Source: Sediminibacterium sp. C3 (GTDB taxonomy: Bacteria > Bacteroidota > Bacteroidia > Chitinophagales > Chitinophagaceae). From it: 64,000 nucleotides of DNA. The number at the start of each line of letters is the position of its first letter. The stretch's first letter is position 1. The position numbers and the translations under genes are program-made. The notes beneath the pieces are model-generated. The model saw only the letters and a list, made by a program, of their open reading frames with translations, did not search any database and was not told the DNA's origin. This document shows, piece after piece, positions 18,641 through 27,102 of the stretch. The stretch lies in assembly GCF_000508085.1 (NCBI RefSeq), contig NZ_KI669560.1, positions 402,219-466,218 of the forward strand, in the 5' to 3' direction.

Positions 18641-20807
18641 TTTCCTTATTGTTCATTACATCTGTCTTATAAAAGAAAACATCCTTGAACTTCCCGTAAA
18701 CAAACCCTTCAGCCTGATCTTTAAAATGAGGAGATAAAGGATTGTTGCTATGTCCGCCCGTTACAATTGTTTTTGCTTTTACTCTCTCTCCAAACTCAAC
18801 AGAGGCTATAAAACTATTACCAGAAAAGCCATAACGGCCTTTGGAACTGTACATGGACCTGCTTTCAAAAGCAGGCAATGATCCCCAACGGGAAGAACTG
18901 ATAGGAACAGCCAAACTGGGTTTGTTATCGTCATAAACCTCAGCAAACTTGCCAGTAAGTCTCTGGTAACGGTTAATAGCACCCCAGCGAACCTCCCATC
19001 GTCCATATTTACCTGTTAATTCATTCAACACATCTCTCAATTTTTCAAGCATGATTTTTCCACTGATTCCGTTAGCAATGGCATTCAACCTGCCAATCAT
19101 CTCTGTGCCTTCTTCTCTGGTTTTAGCACCTGGCCACAGGGCATTGACTTTCGTTGCCCAATCAATCGCAATGGTTGTAGCAACTGAACTGGTATCAGAT
19201 TCTTTGTTCCATTTTCTTAAAATTTCAATAGCCGGTTTAATGGTAATTTTCAGGGAATCGGTATTGGGTGTAGCATCAAATGCTTTAAACAAGGGAGGTA
19301 GCAAAATATCAAAAGCAGCAAGATATCTGTTGTATCCAATTTCAATTAAGCCATCCAAGGTAATGCTGTCTTTTTTATTCAGCAATCGCATGGCGTTAAG
19401 ACCTCTTGCATTTTGACCATCCGGTGCCATGTAATAAGGATAGTTGTTTTTATTAGGGCTGCTTTCACCAGCAAGCGTAAACGGCGTTGCATTACAATTT
19501 TGCATCCAGCCACTCTCCGGATTAATCAGATGCACCGTTTCTTCTAGGGGATGAGCACCCTGCCATTCAGTTGCAGAAGTTGTGCCGTCTACCGGTAAGG
19601 TATAATCGTACCCCGGGTTTCTTTTGGGAACAAAATTTCCATGCCAGTAGGCAATATTGCCTTTGTTATCGGCATACACGGTATTGTTGGTGGTATTAGA
19701 CAGGCCACGCATGGCTTCGGTATACTCTTCAAGGTTCTGTGCTTTTGTGGTTTTCCAGCTTTGAATCAATGCCTTTAAAGAACGATTATATTCTTTTAAT
19801 GATAACCATTTATCATTTCTCTTTGCCACAATTGGTCCATGATGTGTGTAGTAGGTTGTAAAGGTTTTAGCCAGTCTCTCACCATTCACGGTATAATAAA
19901 TGGTGATGGGCTTTGATTTTACAGGCAATAATTTTTTATCATACTCATACATCCATCCCTTGGCCGTCTTACTTATTTTTTCTTCATACAAATCAGCTAC
20001 ATCCGTATAGCCAGAAGTATGCATCCAGCCAAGATTTTCATTGAAGCCCTGATAAATAAAAAACTGACCCCAGGTAGCTGCTCCATAAGCATTCAAACCT
20101 TCTTCACTAACCATTTGCGCTTCTGATCTGAAATAAAAAGGGACATGCGGATTAATATACAACATGGCATTACCAGTTGCAGACCGCTTTGGCGCAATGG
20201 CAAAACCATTGGATCCTCTTTCTTCTATTTCTTTGATATTATTAAAAGCAATGGCACTTGTTTCCGGGCCATTCTCATAAAACTGTTTTATTTCTTCAAT
20301 TGAAGCACCGCCTGTGCTGGTTGCAGAAACACTTCCATCAGTATACATCAAGTGAAACCAGGGTTCAAATTTTTGCAAAACAACAGGCCTTACTTCAGGG
20401 TGCTTGTATAAAAAATAATTGATTGCATCGGCATGAGCATTCAATAGCTTTTTTAACCATACCGGACTCTGTAGATAATCTTTTTTTGCGTCATTGCTAT
20501 CTGCAATTAAACGCATCAGTAAGTCATTATAAATTAACTTCTCTCCTTCCATTTCAGCTCTTCTTCCAAGCATTTCAAGGTAGTTGCGTTCAATGCGTTC
20601 AAAATTTTCCTCGCATTGTGTATACATTAATCCAAAGACTGCATCAGCATCTGTTTTTCCATAAACATGGGGAACACCATATTTATCCCTCACAATGGTT
20701 ACCTGTTTCGCCTGAGACTCCCACCTTTTAATGTCGGAAGGCGCAGGCCATTGTGCACTGGCAACAATGCCAATGATCAAACTCAGAAACAATGCTATCT
20801 TTTTCAT
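18618..20807 (-). CDS. Secreted penicillin acylase family protein (Ntn hydrolase)
   Basis: About 729 residues. I chose the ATG at 20807 (MKKIALFLSL) because it begins a clean signal peptide ending in VASAQ; an upstream ATG adds five residues. An alpha-chain region begins TIVRDKYGVPHVYGKTDADA; the predicted autocatalytic cleavage site and N-terminal nucleophile Ser lie in EERGSNGFAIAP, and the beta chain continues with NTTNNTVYADNKGNIAYWH and later GGHSNNPLSPHF. Relatives hydrolyse amide bonds of beta-lactams, acyl-homoserine lactones or acylated peptides in the periplasm. Substrate cannot be assigned. A small sugar isomerase-like gene lies upstream in the same direction. Confidence 0.9.
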   Translation of the reverse strand: MKKIALFLSLIIGIVASAQWPAPSDIKRWESQAKQVTIVRDKYGVPHVYGKTDADAVFGLMYTQCEENFERIERNYLEMLGRRAEMEGEKLIYNDLLMRLIADSNDAKKDYLQSPVWLKKLLNAHADAINYFLYKHPEVRPVVLQKFEPWFHLMYTDGSVSATSTGGASIEEIKQFYENGPETSAIAFNNIKEIEERGSNGFAIAPKRSATGNAMLYINPHVPFYFRSEAQMVSEEGLNAYGAATWGQFFIYQGFNENLGWMHTSGYTDVADLYEEKISKTAKGWMYEYDKKLLPVKSKPITIYYTVNGERLAKTFTTYYTHHGPIVAKRNDKWLSLKEYNRSLKALIQSWKTTKAQNLEEYTEAMRGLSNTTNNTVYADNKGNIAYWHGNFVPKRNPGYDYTLPVDGTTSATEWQGAHPLEETVHLINPESGWMQNCNATPFTLAGESSPNKNNYPYYMAPDGQNARGLNAMRLLNKKDSITLDGLIEIGYNRYLAAFDILLPPLFKAFDATPNTDSLKITIKPAIEILRKWNKESDTSSVATTIAIDWATKVNALWPGAKTREEGTEMIGRLNAIANGISGKIMLEKLRDVLNELTGKYGRWEVRWGAINRYQRLTGKFAEVYDDNKPSLAVPISSSRWGSLPAFESRSMYSSKGRYGFSGNSFIASVEFGERVKAKTIVTGGHSNNPLSPHFKDQAEGFVYGKFKDVFFYKTDVMNNKEKEYHPGE

Positions 20808-20827
20808 ACAATTAAAATTCATTTATC

Positions 20828-20844
20828 AATAAGCAAAGCTTATT
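20828..20844. other. Short hairpin between isomerase-like and acylase genes
   Basis: Arms AATAAGC and GCTTATT pair around AAA in the gap between two minus-strand genes. No T-run follows on the minus strand, so it is more likely an operator or RNA-processing stem than a terminator. Confidence 0.35.
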
Positions 20845-20883
20845 ATTGAAACTGCTTTCATTACTTATACAGAACAGAGTCGC

Positions 20884-21792
20884 TTACTTATAGCCCCACT
20901 GTTTCATTACTTTTAAATCTTCCCTGATACAATCGATAGGAGGAATACCCTGATAAGATTCCTGTTCAATAATAAAATGAATGGTTCCGCCATTCTTTAA
21001 TCCTTCGTCAATAATTTCCTTTACTTTCTGTACCCCTTTGCCCAGAATGGTACTTTCATATCCATTCCCATTCGCTCTCTTAATTTCATCCTTAACATGC
21101 ATGGATACAAATCTGCCTGGATATTTTTTTACAATGGCCAGTGCATCTGCGCCGGTTCCGTATAAGTTACCCATATCAAACTGCTGTGTTACCATAGAAG
21201 GATCGGTATTATTCAACATCACTTCGTACATGGTTTCTTCACCCATCATTTGGGTAAATTCAAAATCATGATTATGGTAGCCAAAGCGCATTCCGGATTT
21301 TTTGCACAACTCACCGCATTTATTAAATACTTCCATAAAGCGAAGTAGGTCGTCCTTTGACTTTCTTAATCCCGATTCCAGCGAAGGACTGATCACCAGC
21401 TCCTGGCCGGCAATAGCTGCATCTTCAATGGTGTATTTCCAGCTATCAGTAAAATCCTTTTTGGCAGCATCCCAGTGACTCGCGCCCATAACAGTATGGC
21501 CGGAGGGCATTTTCATTCCTAAATCGTCCAGTACTTTTTTAAACTCAGCCGCGGAATATCCGTAGAATTTTCTGTTCACATAATTGGCATGTTCTACATT
21601 TTTATATCCCATTTCTGCAACAGCCTTTAGGGTGCCCAGCGGATCTTTACGCATATCTTCTCTTACAGAATACAGCTGCACGCCTGTAATAAACTTCTTT
21701 TTGGCAGCTGCTGAGGCCCATGAAGGCAAAGTAATGGTAGCCAAAGCGGCTAAAGTTCCCTGTTGTAAAAATTTACGGCGGTTCACTGGCAT
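20884..21792 (-). CDS. Secreted xylose-isomerase-like TIM-barrel protein (sugar phosphate isomerase/epimerase family)
   Basis: About 302 residues from the ATG at 21792. The N-terminus NRRKFLQQGTLAAL is a Tat-type signal followed by a hydrophobic stretch and SWASAAAKK. The barrel shows VQLYSVREDM, NVEHANY, FGYHNHDFEF (metal-binding His/Glu), QFDMGNLYGTG, SMHVKDE and IIEQE, the usual metal ligands of the AP-endonuclease-2/xylose-isomerase fold. Such exported proteins occur widely in Bacteroidota and probably act on sugars in the periplasm. The longer upstream frame to 21867 lacks a sensible signal peptide start, so I rejected it. Confidence 0.88.
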   Translation of the reverse strand: MPVNRRKFLQQGTLAALATITLPSWASAAAKKKFITGVQLYSVREDMRKDPLGTLKAVAEMGYKNVEHANYVNRKFYGYSAAEFKKVLDDLGMKMPSGHTVMGASHWDAAKKDFTDSWKYTIEDAAIAGQELVISPSLESGLRKSKDDLLRFMEVFNKCGELCKKSGMRFGYHNHDFEFTQMMGEETMYEVMLNNTDPSMVTQQFDMGNLYGTGADALAIVKKYPGRFVSMHVKDEIKRANGNGYESTILGKGVQKVKEIIDEGLKNGGTIHFIIEQESYQGIPPIDCIREDLKVMKQWGYK

Positions 21793-21834
21793 AATCATCG
21801 TTTTTTTGTGATAACCAAAGTACGCAAATTTTGT

Positions 21835-22311
21835 ATGAAAGCAGCAACTGTGCACGAAATCAAACAAGCCTTAATGGGGAACACAGCCAAGGAATTAGCA
21901 GAACTCTGTTTACGCCTTGCAAAATTTAAAAAGGAAAATAAAGAGTTGCTTACTTATTTACTATTCGAAGCCAATGACGAGGAAGGGTACATTAAGGAAG
22001 TAAACCAGGAAATCAGTGCAGAGATGGATCAGATTGATCCAGGTCAGAACTTGTATTTTGCCAAAAAATCCATCAGAAAAATTCTGAGAATAGCCAATAA
22101 ACATATTCGATACATGGGTTCAAAACAGGCTGAAGTGGCCATTCTGCTTCATTTCTGTCAATGTTTAAAGCAATCGGGTATTCCATTTATGAAGAGCACA
22201 GCGTTGAATAACCTGTACAACCAGCAAGGTAAAAAAATAGAAAAAGCAATCAGCACACTTCATGAAGATCTTCAATACGATTACAGAAGAATGATGGAAG
22301 ATGCGCTCTGA
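21835..22311 (+). CDS. Conserved-looking helical protein, unknown function
   Basis: 158 residues from the ATG at 21835. The sequence is highly charged and predicted helical throughout (LAELCLRLAKFKKENKELL, FAKKSIRKILRIANKHIRY), with no signal peptide or membrane segment. I do not recognise a family. A GTG 27 bases upstream is also in frame but precedes the family-like start. It is divergent from the isomerase-like gene and convergent with the nucleoid-associated protein gene. Likely cytoplasmic. Confidence 0.7.
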   Translation: MKAATVHEIKQALMGNTAKELAELCLRLAKFKKENKELLTYLLFEANDEEGYIKEVNQEISAEMDQIDPGQNLYFAKKSIRKILRIANKHIRYMGSKQAEVAILLHFCQCLKQSGIPFMKSTALNNLYNQQGKKIEKAISTLHEDLQYDYRRMMEDAL

Positions 22312-22331
22312 TAAGCTAAAGAAGCTTAGTG

Positions 22332-23369
22332 CTATTGCTCCTGATCAAAATATAATTTGTAATAATGCTTACCTGTTCTTTCATCGTAGCCTTTTTCTAT
22401 CAGGTCTCTTCTGCCATGAACGTAAACATGAAAATTCTTGTCGAGCTTTAAAATGCTTTTGAAATGACGTTGCTGTTTCTGAATAGCAGCCGGATTAATG
22501 GCAAACTCATCTTCAATATTCACTTGCTTGGCCACTTCATATTGTTGCTTGTATTGCGTAAAACTTTCAATCACTTCAGGATGATATAAAACTTCTTTGC
22601 TAAACTCCTCCAACTGAAACTGATCATGGGTTTTAAAATAATCCATGCTTCGCTGGAGCATGTCTATCTGATCGGTTTTACTGGTTTCAAAATTTTCAGT
22701 GAGTTCATTGCTGATAAACAGTTTACACATACCCAGCGCCTCATTGGTATTATGATAACTATTTATAATAGGAGATGCCTGTAAAAAAATGGATTTCCAA
22801 AAAGCACCATCAGCTTGTTTGGCACTGGATTGTTCATGAATCAAAACAATAAAACCCTGATCGGCTACTTTTTGTAAAATCAGGGCTCCTTTTTCTGCTT
22901 TTTTTAAATCAATACCTTCTTCAATAGACAATTGAACTGAACCAGGCTTGGTTTTTACCTTAAGAAATTGGTCTTTAATGGTGGTATGGAAAAGGCCAAT
23001 AGCACGATATTCCGAGCCATCAAAATAAATATTATCGAAGTCTGCCATATAAAACTCACCCGACTTTGCATGCACAGACTGAGATTTCATATGAAAGTGT
23101 TCGGCAAGGGTTTTGCTTCCGGACTCCAATGAAACCTCTTTACTAAAGAGCTGATTTATAATAGTATACACCAGATTATCCTGCGTTTGCAGTCTGTATT
23201 GTTCTGCTTCATTAAAGGGCTTAAGAAAAAAATGGGTCAGGGTTTGTTGCCAAAATTCATCGGGAATGCTATGAGGTGTTTCCGAAAGAATCAGTTGTCC
23301 ACCCTGTGCTGCATTACCTGCCTGATGGACCATTAATTGCTGTATGGTTACGCTGGAAGTATCATTCAT
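22332..23369 (-). CDS. Nucleoid-associated protein, NdpA/YejK family
   Basis: About 345 residues starting at MNDTSSVTIQQLMVHQAGN (23369); an in-frame ATG 42 bases upstream adds a non-conserved basic peptide. The N-terminal IQQLMVHQAGNAAQGG block, the central YMADFDNIYFDG and AIGLFHTTIKDQFLKV blocks, and the C-terminal YDERTGKHYYKLYFD tail match the 37-kDa nucleoid-associated protein family. E. coli YejK binds the nucleoid; the role in Bacteroidota is unclear. Cytoplasmic, no signal peptide. Confidence 0.8.
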   Translation of the reverse strand: MNDTSSVTIQQLMVHQAGNAAQGGQLILSETPHSIPDEFWQQTLTHFFLKPFNEAEQYRLQTQDNLVYTIINQLFSKEVSLESGSKTLAEHFHMKSQSVHAKSGEFYMADFDNIYFDGSEYRAIGLFHTTIKDQFLKVKTKPGSVQLSIEEGIDLKKAEKGALILQKVADQGFIVLIHEQSSAKQADGAFWKSIFLQASPIINSYHNTNEALGMCKLFISNELTENFETSKTDQIDMLQRSMDYFKTHDQFQLEEFSKEVLYHPEVIESFTQYKQQYEVAKQVNIEDEFAINPAAIQKQQRHFKSILKLDKNFHVYVHGRRDLIEKGYDERTGKHYYKLYFDQEQ

Positions 23370-23472
23370 ATACCTGCGAATATAAAAGATATGACGACTT
23401 TTTAAAACCAAATTCGGAAATGGCGAATAAATTTCAGACCTTTGTTTTATTCTTAACTTATAACACAGCTAC

Positions 23473-23814
23473 ATGTACGCCCAAATCTGGATCAAGTACC
23501 TACCCATTATTCGTATTCTATTGAAAAGAACCAAACAAGATAATCAGGTTTTAGACTTGAATAGAATTGATTTTGAAAGACTGGGAACTGGCAGAAAAGC
23601 GGGTTACAAATTCACCATAGAATTTAAGAATGGCAAAGTAGCTAATTTAATCAGCAGCTCTGCACTGGCATCCGATTTAGCCACCGTAATGCTGGAAGAT
23701 GCGAATACAAAACAAATATTAGAGGGCGGTTTCTATACAGTATCCCTTAATACCAAGTTTCAATTATTAATAAAAGCTGTGGCTGCAGCCGAAGCTACAA
23801 CCACAGAAGCCTAA
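23473..23814 (+). CDS. Hypothetical protein
   Basis: A 113-residue protein with a hydrophobic N-terminal stretch (YAQIWIKYLPIIRILL) and then an alternating beta-rich region (GYKFTIEFKNGKVANLISS, GGFYTVSLNTKFQLLI). The C-terminus is Ala/Thr-rich. I cannot name a family. The N-terminal segment may be a single amphipathic or membrane-associated helix. It lies 21 bases before an SDR gene and could share its transcript. Confidence 0.65.
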   Translation: MYAQIWIKYLPIIRILLKRTKQDNQVLDLNRIDFERLGTGRKAGYKFTIEFKNGKVANLISSSALASDLATVMLEDANTKQILEGGFYTVSLNTKFQLLIKAVAAAEATTTEA

Positions 23815-23835
23815 TTTACTGGAAAGTCCTTCTCA

Positions 23836-24612
23836 ATGGATTTACAAATTAAAGACCAGTTATTTATTATTGGAGGCGCAAGCTCCGGTTTTGGTAAAGC
23901 TATTACACAAGCACTTGTAAATGAAAATGCTAGAGTAATTGCCATTGCCAGGGGCGAAGAAAAACTTGCAGAATTACAATCTTACAAACCCAATCTAATA
24001 GAAATAATAGTAGGCGATTTAGCGGAAGAAGCTACGTTGAATAAACTGCTAAAAATTATTAATGGCAGACAAATTCATGGGATGGTAGTAAACGCGGGAG
24101 GTCCACCTGCAAAAATGGTTTTAGAAACTAAACTATCAGATTGGGATGATGCCTACAAACTATTATTGAGGTGGAAAGTGGCTTTAACACAAGCGATAGT
24201 ACCTAAAATGATGGATGCTGGATATGGCAGAATATTATACATAGAAAGTATTTCTGTAAAGCAGCCAGTAGAAAACCTGGTATTGAGCACATCCCTAAGA
24301 TTAGCAGTAGTTGGAATGGTTAAAACTTTATCACAGGAAATTTCGAGATCCGGAGTAACGCTTAACATATTAGGACCAGGATCACATGATACTGCTGCAA
24401 TTAATCGCCTGTATATTAAAAAGGCTGAACAGACCGGATTAAGTTTTGAGGAAGCAAGGGAAATGGGAATCAATCAGATTCCGGTAGGCAGATTGGGGAA
24501 TGCCAATGATTTTGCCAGTTTAGCAATCTGGCTGTTGAGCCCATTAAGCAAATTCATAACAGGTCAAACAATCACAGTAGATGGCGGTGCAGTGAAAGGT
24601 ATTATGGGTTAG
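23836..24612 (+). CDS. SDR-family oxidoreductase with atypical active site
   Basis: 258 residues with a Rossmann fold: cofactor loop GGASSGFGKA (about 12-21), NAGGPP (in place of NNAG), VGDLAEEA, the C-terminal LGPGSHDTAAINRL and the end GQTITVDGGAVKGIMG typical of FabG-like proteins. The catalytic region reads ESISVKQP then VLSTSLRLAVVGM where classical SDRs have YxxxK; neither Tyr nor Lys is present. Similar BKR-like SDRs that lack the tetrad are known. It may bind NAD(P)(H) without classic keto-reductase chemistry, which is inference. Confidence 0.85.
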   Translation: MDLQIKDQLFIIGGASSGFGKAITQALVNENARVIAIARGEEKLAELQSYKPNLIEIIVGDLAEEATLNKLLKIINGRQIHGMVVNAGGPPAKMVLETKLSDWDDAYKLLLRWKVALTQAIVPKMMDAGYGRILYIESISVKQPVENLVLSTSLRLAVVGMVKTLSQEISRSGVTLNILGPGSHDTAAINRLYIKKAEQTGLSFEEAREMGINQIPVGRLGNANDFASLAIWLLSPLSKFITGQTITVDGGAVKGIMG

Positions 24613-24631
24613 TTCTTTATTTAAGGAGCAG

Positions 24632-25969
24632 TTAAGAACTTAAATGAATATTTTTCTTCTTCACAAAGCGGCTGAAGTTTTCAGGACCAATCTTCTGGCC
24701 TCCTATCCCGCTCCAGTTAAAGCTTACACTATCACCATAATGAAGAATGGCACTCAAAGCGGCTTCATTAATACTAACAGAACCGGCATTGATTCTTTGA
24801 GCAACAGCAAGTGCTTCTTCATCAGATCCTGCAAAAACAGCTGCACCCAAAGCGTATTCAGAAGCATTTACCATTTCAATTAATTCATCTGTCTGATCAA
24901 AAGGAATGACCGGCATAATTGGTCCAAATGTCTCTTCACGCATCACCAACATATTCTGTGTAACATTTGCCAGAACCGTTGGTCTGCAATAATAACCTCC
25001 GTTAATTTCTTCGCATTTTTTACTTCCGGTTACTAGGGTGGCTCCCAGAGAAAATGCATCTTCCAGATGCGAATTAATGGTTAATACCTGCTTTTCATAT
25101 ATGATTGGACCTATTTCACCCTTTACCATCTGATCATCTACAAATTGTAGTTCGTTGGCCTTGGCAGCCAGTAAATCTACCAAAGCGTCGTACACTAATG
25201 AATGAACATAAATGCGTTCAAAACTTAAACAGTTTTGACCCGCATTGGTTGTACTCCCTTTTACAATAGCAGAAGCTGCCATCTCCAGATTCGCTGAGGA
25301 CAAAACAACAGCAGGATCTTTTGCACCCAGTTCAAATAAAACGGGAATCATTTTTTTGCTTGCCGCATGCAATACTTTTTTTGCAGAACCTACAGACCCC
25401 GTGAAACAAATTAAATCTGCCTTATCTGCCAACAAAGCGCCGGTTTCAGCAGTACCAGCTGTAATACACAGTACATCGTGCAGGCCAGCTGCTCGTTGAA
25501 TCGTTTGTTCAAGAATAGCTACAAACCTGGGAGTAACTTCACTGGGTTTCACCAGCACAGCAGCGCCTGATAACAAGGCAGGCAGTGTATCCATCATAGA
25601 TAAGGCAAGAGGAAAATTCCAGGGACTCAGTACGGTAGTGATTGGATAAGGTATCCATTCGCTGTGCTGCTCATAAAATTTTTTGGCTACAATACACCAT
25701 TTATCTATTGAATCAATTACCCAGTCTACTTCGGCAGTTGTTTCCCAGGTTCTTCCTGTATCGGCAGCCAATGCACCGGTTAACTCTTCTTTCATGGAAA
25801 TCAATACCCGTTTCCATTCCTGAATAACGGCTATTCTGTTGGCAACACCAGAACGGTACCAGGCAATCTGATTGGCAGAAAACTTTCTCGCTGTCTCACG
25901 AATTTTTTCAGGACTGCATTCCTGAAATTCATAATCGTATACTCCAGTTCTGGGATTTCTTACTCGCAT
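24632..25969 (-). CDS. NAD(P)-dependent aldehyde dehydrogenase family protein
   Basis: 445 residues. Motifs: LSPWNFPLALSM for cofactor binding, KPSEVTP, FTGSVGSAKKVL, catalytic Glu in LFELGAKDPAVV, catalytic Cys in NAGQNCLSFERI, and MREETFGPIMPV. It oxidises an aldehyde to the acid; the substrate is not evident. It is shorter than the usual 480-500 residues, mainly at the N-terminus, and resembles the coniferyl-aldehyde/YwdH-like subgroup. It is the downstream neighbour of the PhnA-like gene in the same direction with a 14-base gap. Confidence 0.92.
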   Translation of the reverse strand: MRVRNPRTGVYDYEFQECSPEKIRETARKFSANQIAWYRSGVANRIAVIQEWKRVLISMKEELTGALAADTGRTWETTAEVDWVIDSIDKWCIVAKKFYEQHSEWIPYPITTVLSPWNFPLALSMMDTLPALLSGAAVLVKPSEVTPRFVAILEQTIQRAAGLHDVLCITAGTAETGALLADKADLICFTGSVGSAKKVLHAASKKMIPVLFELGAKDPAVVLSSANLEMAASAIVKGSTTNAGQNCLSFERIYVHSLVYDALVDLLAAKANELQFVDDQMVKGEIGPIIYEKQVLTINSHLEDAFSLGATLVTGSKKCEEINGGYYCRPTVLANVTQNMLVMREETFGPIMPVIPFDQTDELIEMVNASEYALGAAVFAGSDEEALAVAQRINAGSVSINEAALSAILHYGDSVSFNWSGIGGQKIGPENFSRFVKKKNIHLSS

Positions 25970-25983
25970 ATTCGCATATAAAG

Positions 25984-26562
25984 TTATGCTTTGCGAACGT
26001 ATTTTGTAAGAATAACAATCATTTGACCTTCAATCTTTCCTTCAATTTGTTCCGTATTATCGGGAACCAGACGAATATTTTTAACCACCGTTCCCATTTT
26101 TGCATTGAGGCTGGTACCTTTTACATCGAGCGATTTGGTTAGTACCACGCTATCTCCGGCAAATAGCTGCTGCCCATTGCAGTCAACATGTAAATCAACT
26201 GAACTGTCGTTATCATGATCGCCTGTTGCTTTTGCCCAGGCAAGTGTTTCATCGTCCAGGTAAATCATATCAAGCAATTCAGCAGCCCAGGCTTCTTCTC
26301 TTAATCTATTTAACATTCTCCAGGAAACAACCTGTATGCCTGGAACTTCACTCCACATAGCAGTACTCAGGCAATTCCAATGGGCATGATCCAATGATTC
26401 TTTTTTATCAATTTGCTGCAAACATTTCTGACAAATCATGATACAGTTGTTCTCCGTGGTTCTGTCTACAGGAGGAACTTCGTATAGAGACAAGGGGGCT
26501 TCCACCGCACATAGTTCACATTTGTTCTGGCTTCTTTCGAGAATGTTTTGCGCTACTTTCAT
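25984..26562 (-). CDS. PhnA-like zinc-ribbon protein
   Basis: About 192 residues from the ATG at 26562 (MKVAQNILERSQ). An N-terminal zinc-ribbon with CELC and CQKC pairs is followed by a helical part and the C-terminal PhnA domain (DLHVDCNGQQLFAGDSVVL, LDVKGTSL, KMGTVVKNIRLV, EGQMIVILTKYVRK). Despite the historic name, PhnA proteins are not phosphonoacetate hydrolases in most species and their role is unknown. The longer form starting at 26610 adds 16 non-conserved residues. Confidence 0.85.
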   Translation of the reverse strand: MKVAQNILERSQNKCELCAVEAPLSLYEVPPVDRTTENNCIMICQKCLQQIDKKESLDHAHWNCLSTAMWSEVPGIQVVSWRMLNRLREEAWAAELLDMIYLDDETLAWAKATGDHDNDSSVDLHVDCNGQQLFAGDSVVLTKSLDVKGTSLNAKMGTVVKNIRLVPDNTEQIEGKIEGQMIVILTKYVRKA

Positions 26563-26632
26563 AAAAAAGGTATTGTTTAAAGCGCCGAAGGTAGGGTTTT
26601 TGATACGCAAGTTTCATGATATTCATCATGTA

Positions 26633-27055
26633 CTAGCGGATGAGTAATTTGTGAAATTTCTCAATCTCGGTTTTCTCCAAAGGAGACATCACTTCATTCC
26701 GATTGTATTTTTCAAAGAGAAACACTACTCTTTTATGTGCAGGATATTTCTGAAGAATGGCTTCCATTTTATCACCCAGTGCTTCGTCTTTCTCAAACAG
26801 GGGTTTACCGGCAGTTGCCGGATCCTTTGCTCTGGTATGCATTTTATGGATGGTGGCTTCCAGGGTAGCCAGCCAGTTGGCAGGCATATCCGGCACTTTA
26901 CTGGCTTTCGCCAAAAGGCCTTCCAGTTGTTTTTTACTCAGGCTGCCTCTTTCTTCGTACTGGTGCATTAAGCTCATCACAAACAATGCATCTGGATTGT
27001 ACTTATAACAGGCTTCAAGCACTTTATCAATGATATCTAATTTACTCTTTGACAC
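26633..27055 (-). CDS. Hypothetical helical protein
   Basis: A 140-residue protein starting at GTG ([16 protein letters not shown]). It is rich in charged helices ([33 protein letters not shown]) and ends in an [10 protein letters not shown] tail. No signal peptide or membrane segment. I do not recognise a family. A TATATTTG promoter box lies 5 bases before the start. It is divergent from the BNR-repeat gene, whose start region overlaps this upstream area. Confidence 0.7.
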   Translation of the reverse strand: MSKSKLDIIDKVLEACYKYNPDALFVMSLMHQYEERGSLSKKQLEGLLAKASKVPDMPANWLATLEATIHKMHTRAKDPATAGKPLFEKDEALGDKMEAILQKYPAHKRVVFLFEKYNRNEVMSPLEKTEIEKFHKLLIR

Positions 27056-27059
27056 TTTT

Positions 27060-27067
27060 CAAATATA
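27060..27067 (-). promoter_or_regulatory. -7 box (TATATTTG) for hypothetical gene at 26633
   Basis: Minus-strand TATATTTG matches TAnnTTTG and ends 5 bases before the GTG start. A transcript from it would have almost no leader. Confidence 0.45.
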
Positions 27068-27102
27068 CAAATGAGTTATCTTACTGTATTAAATTCAGTC
27101 AC

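Noticed and set aside
21808..21834. GTG start for the helical protein gene
   Set aside because: The nine extra residues overlap the promoter area of the divergent gene; the ATG at 21835 fits better.
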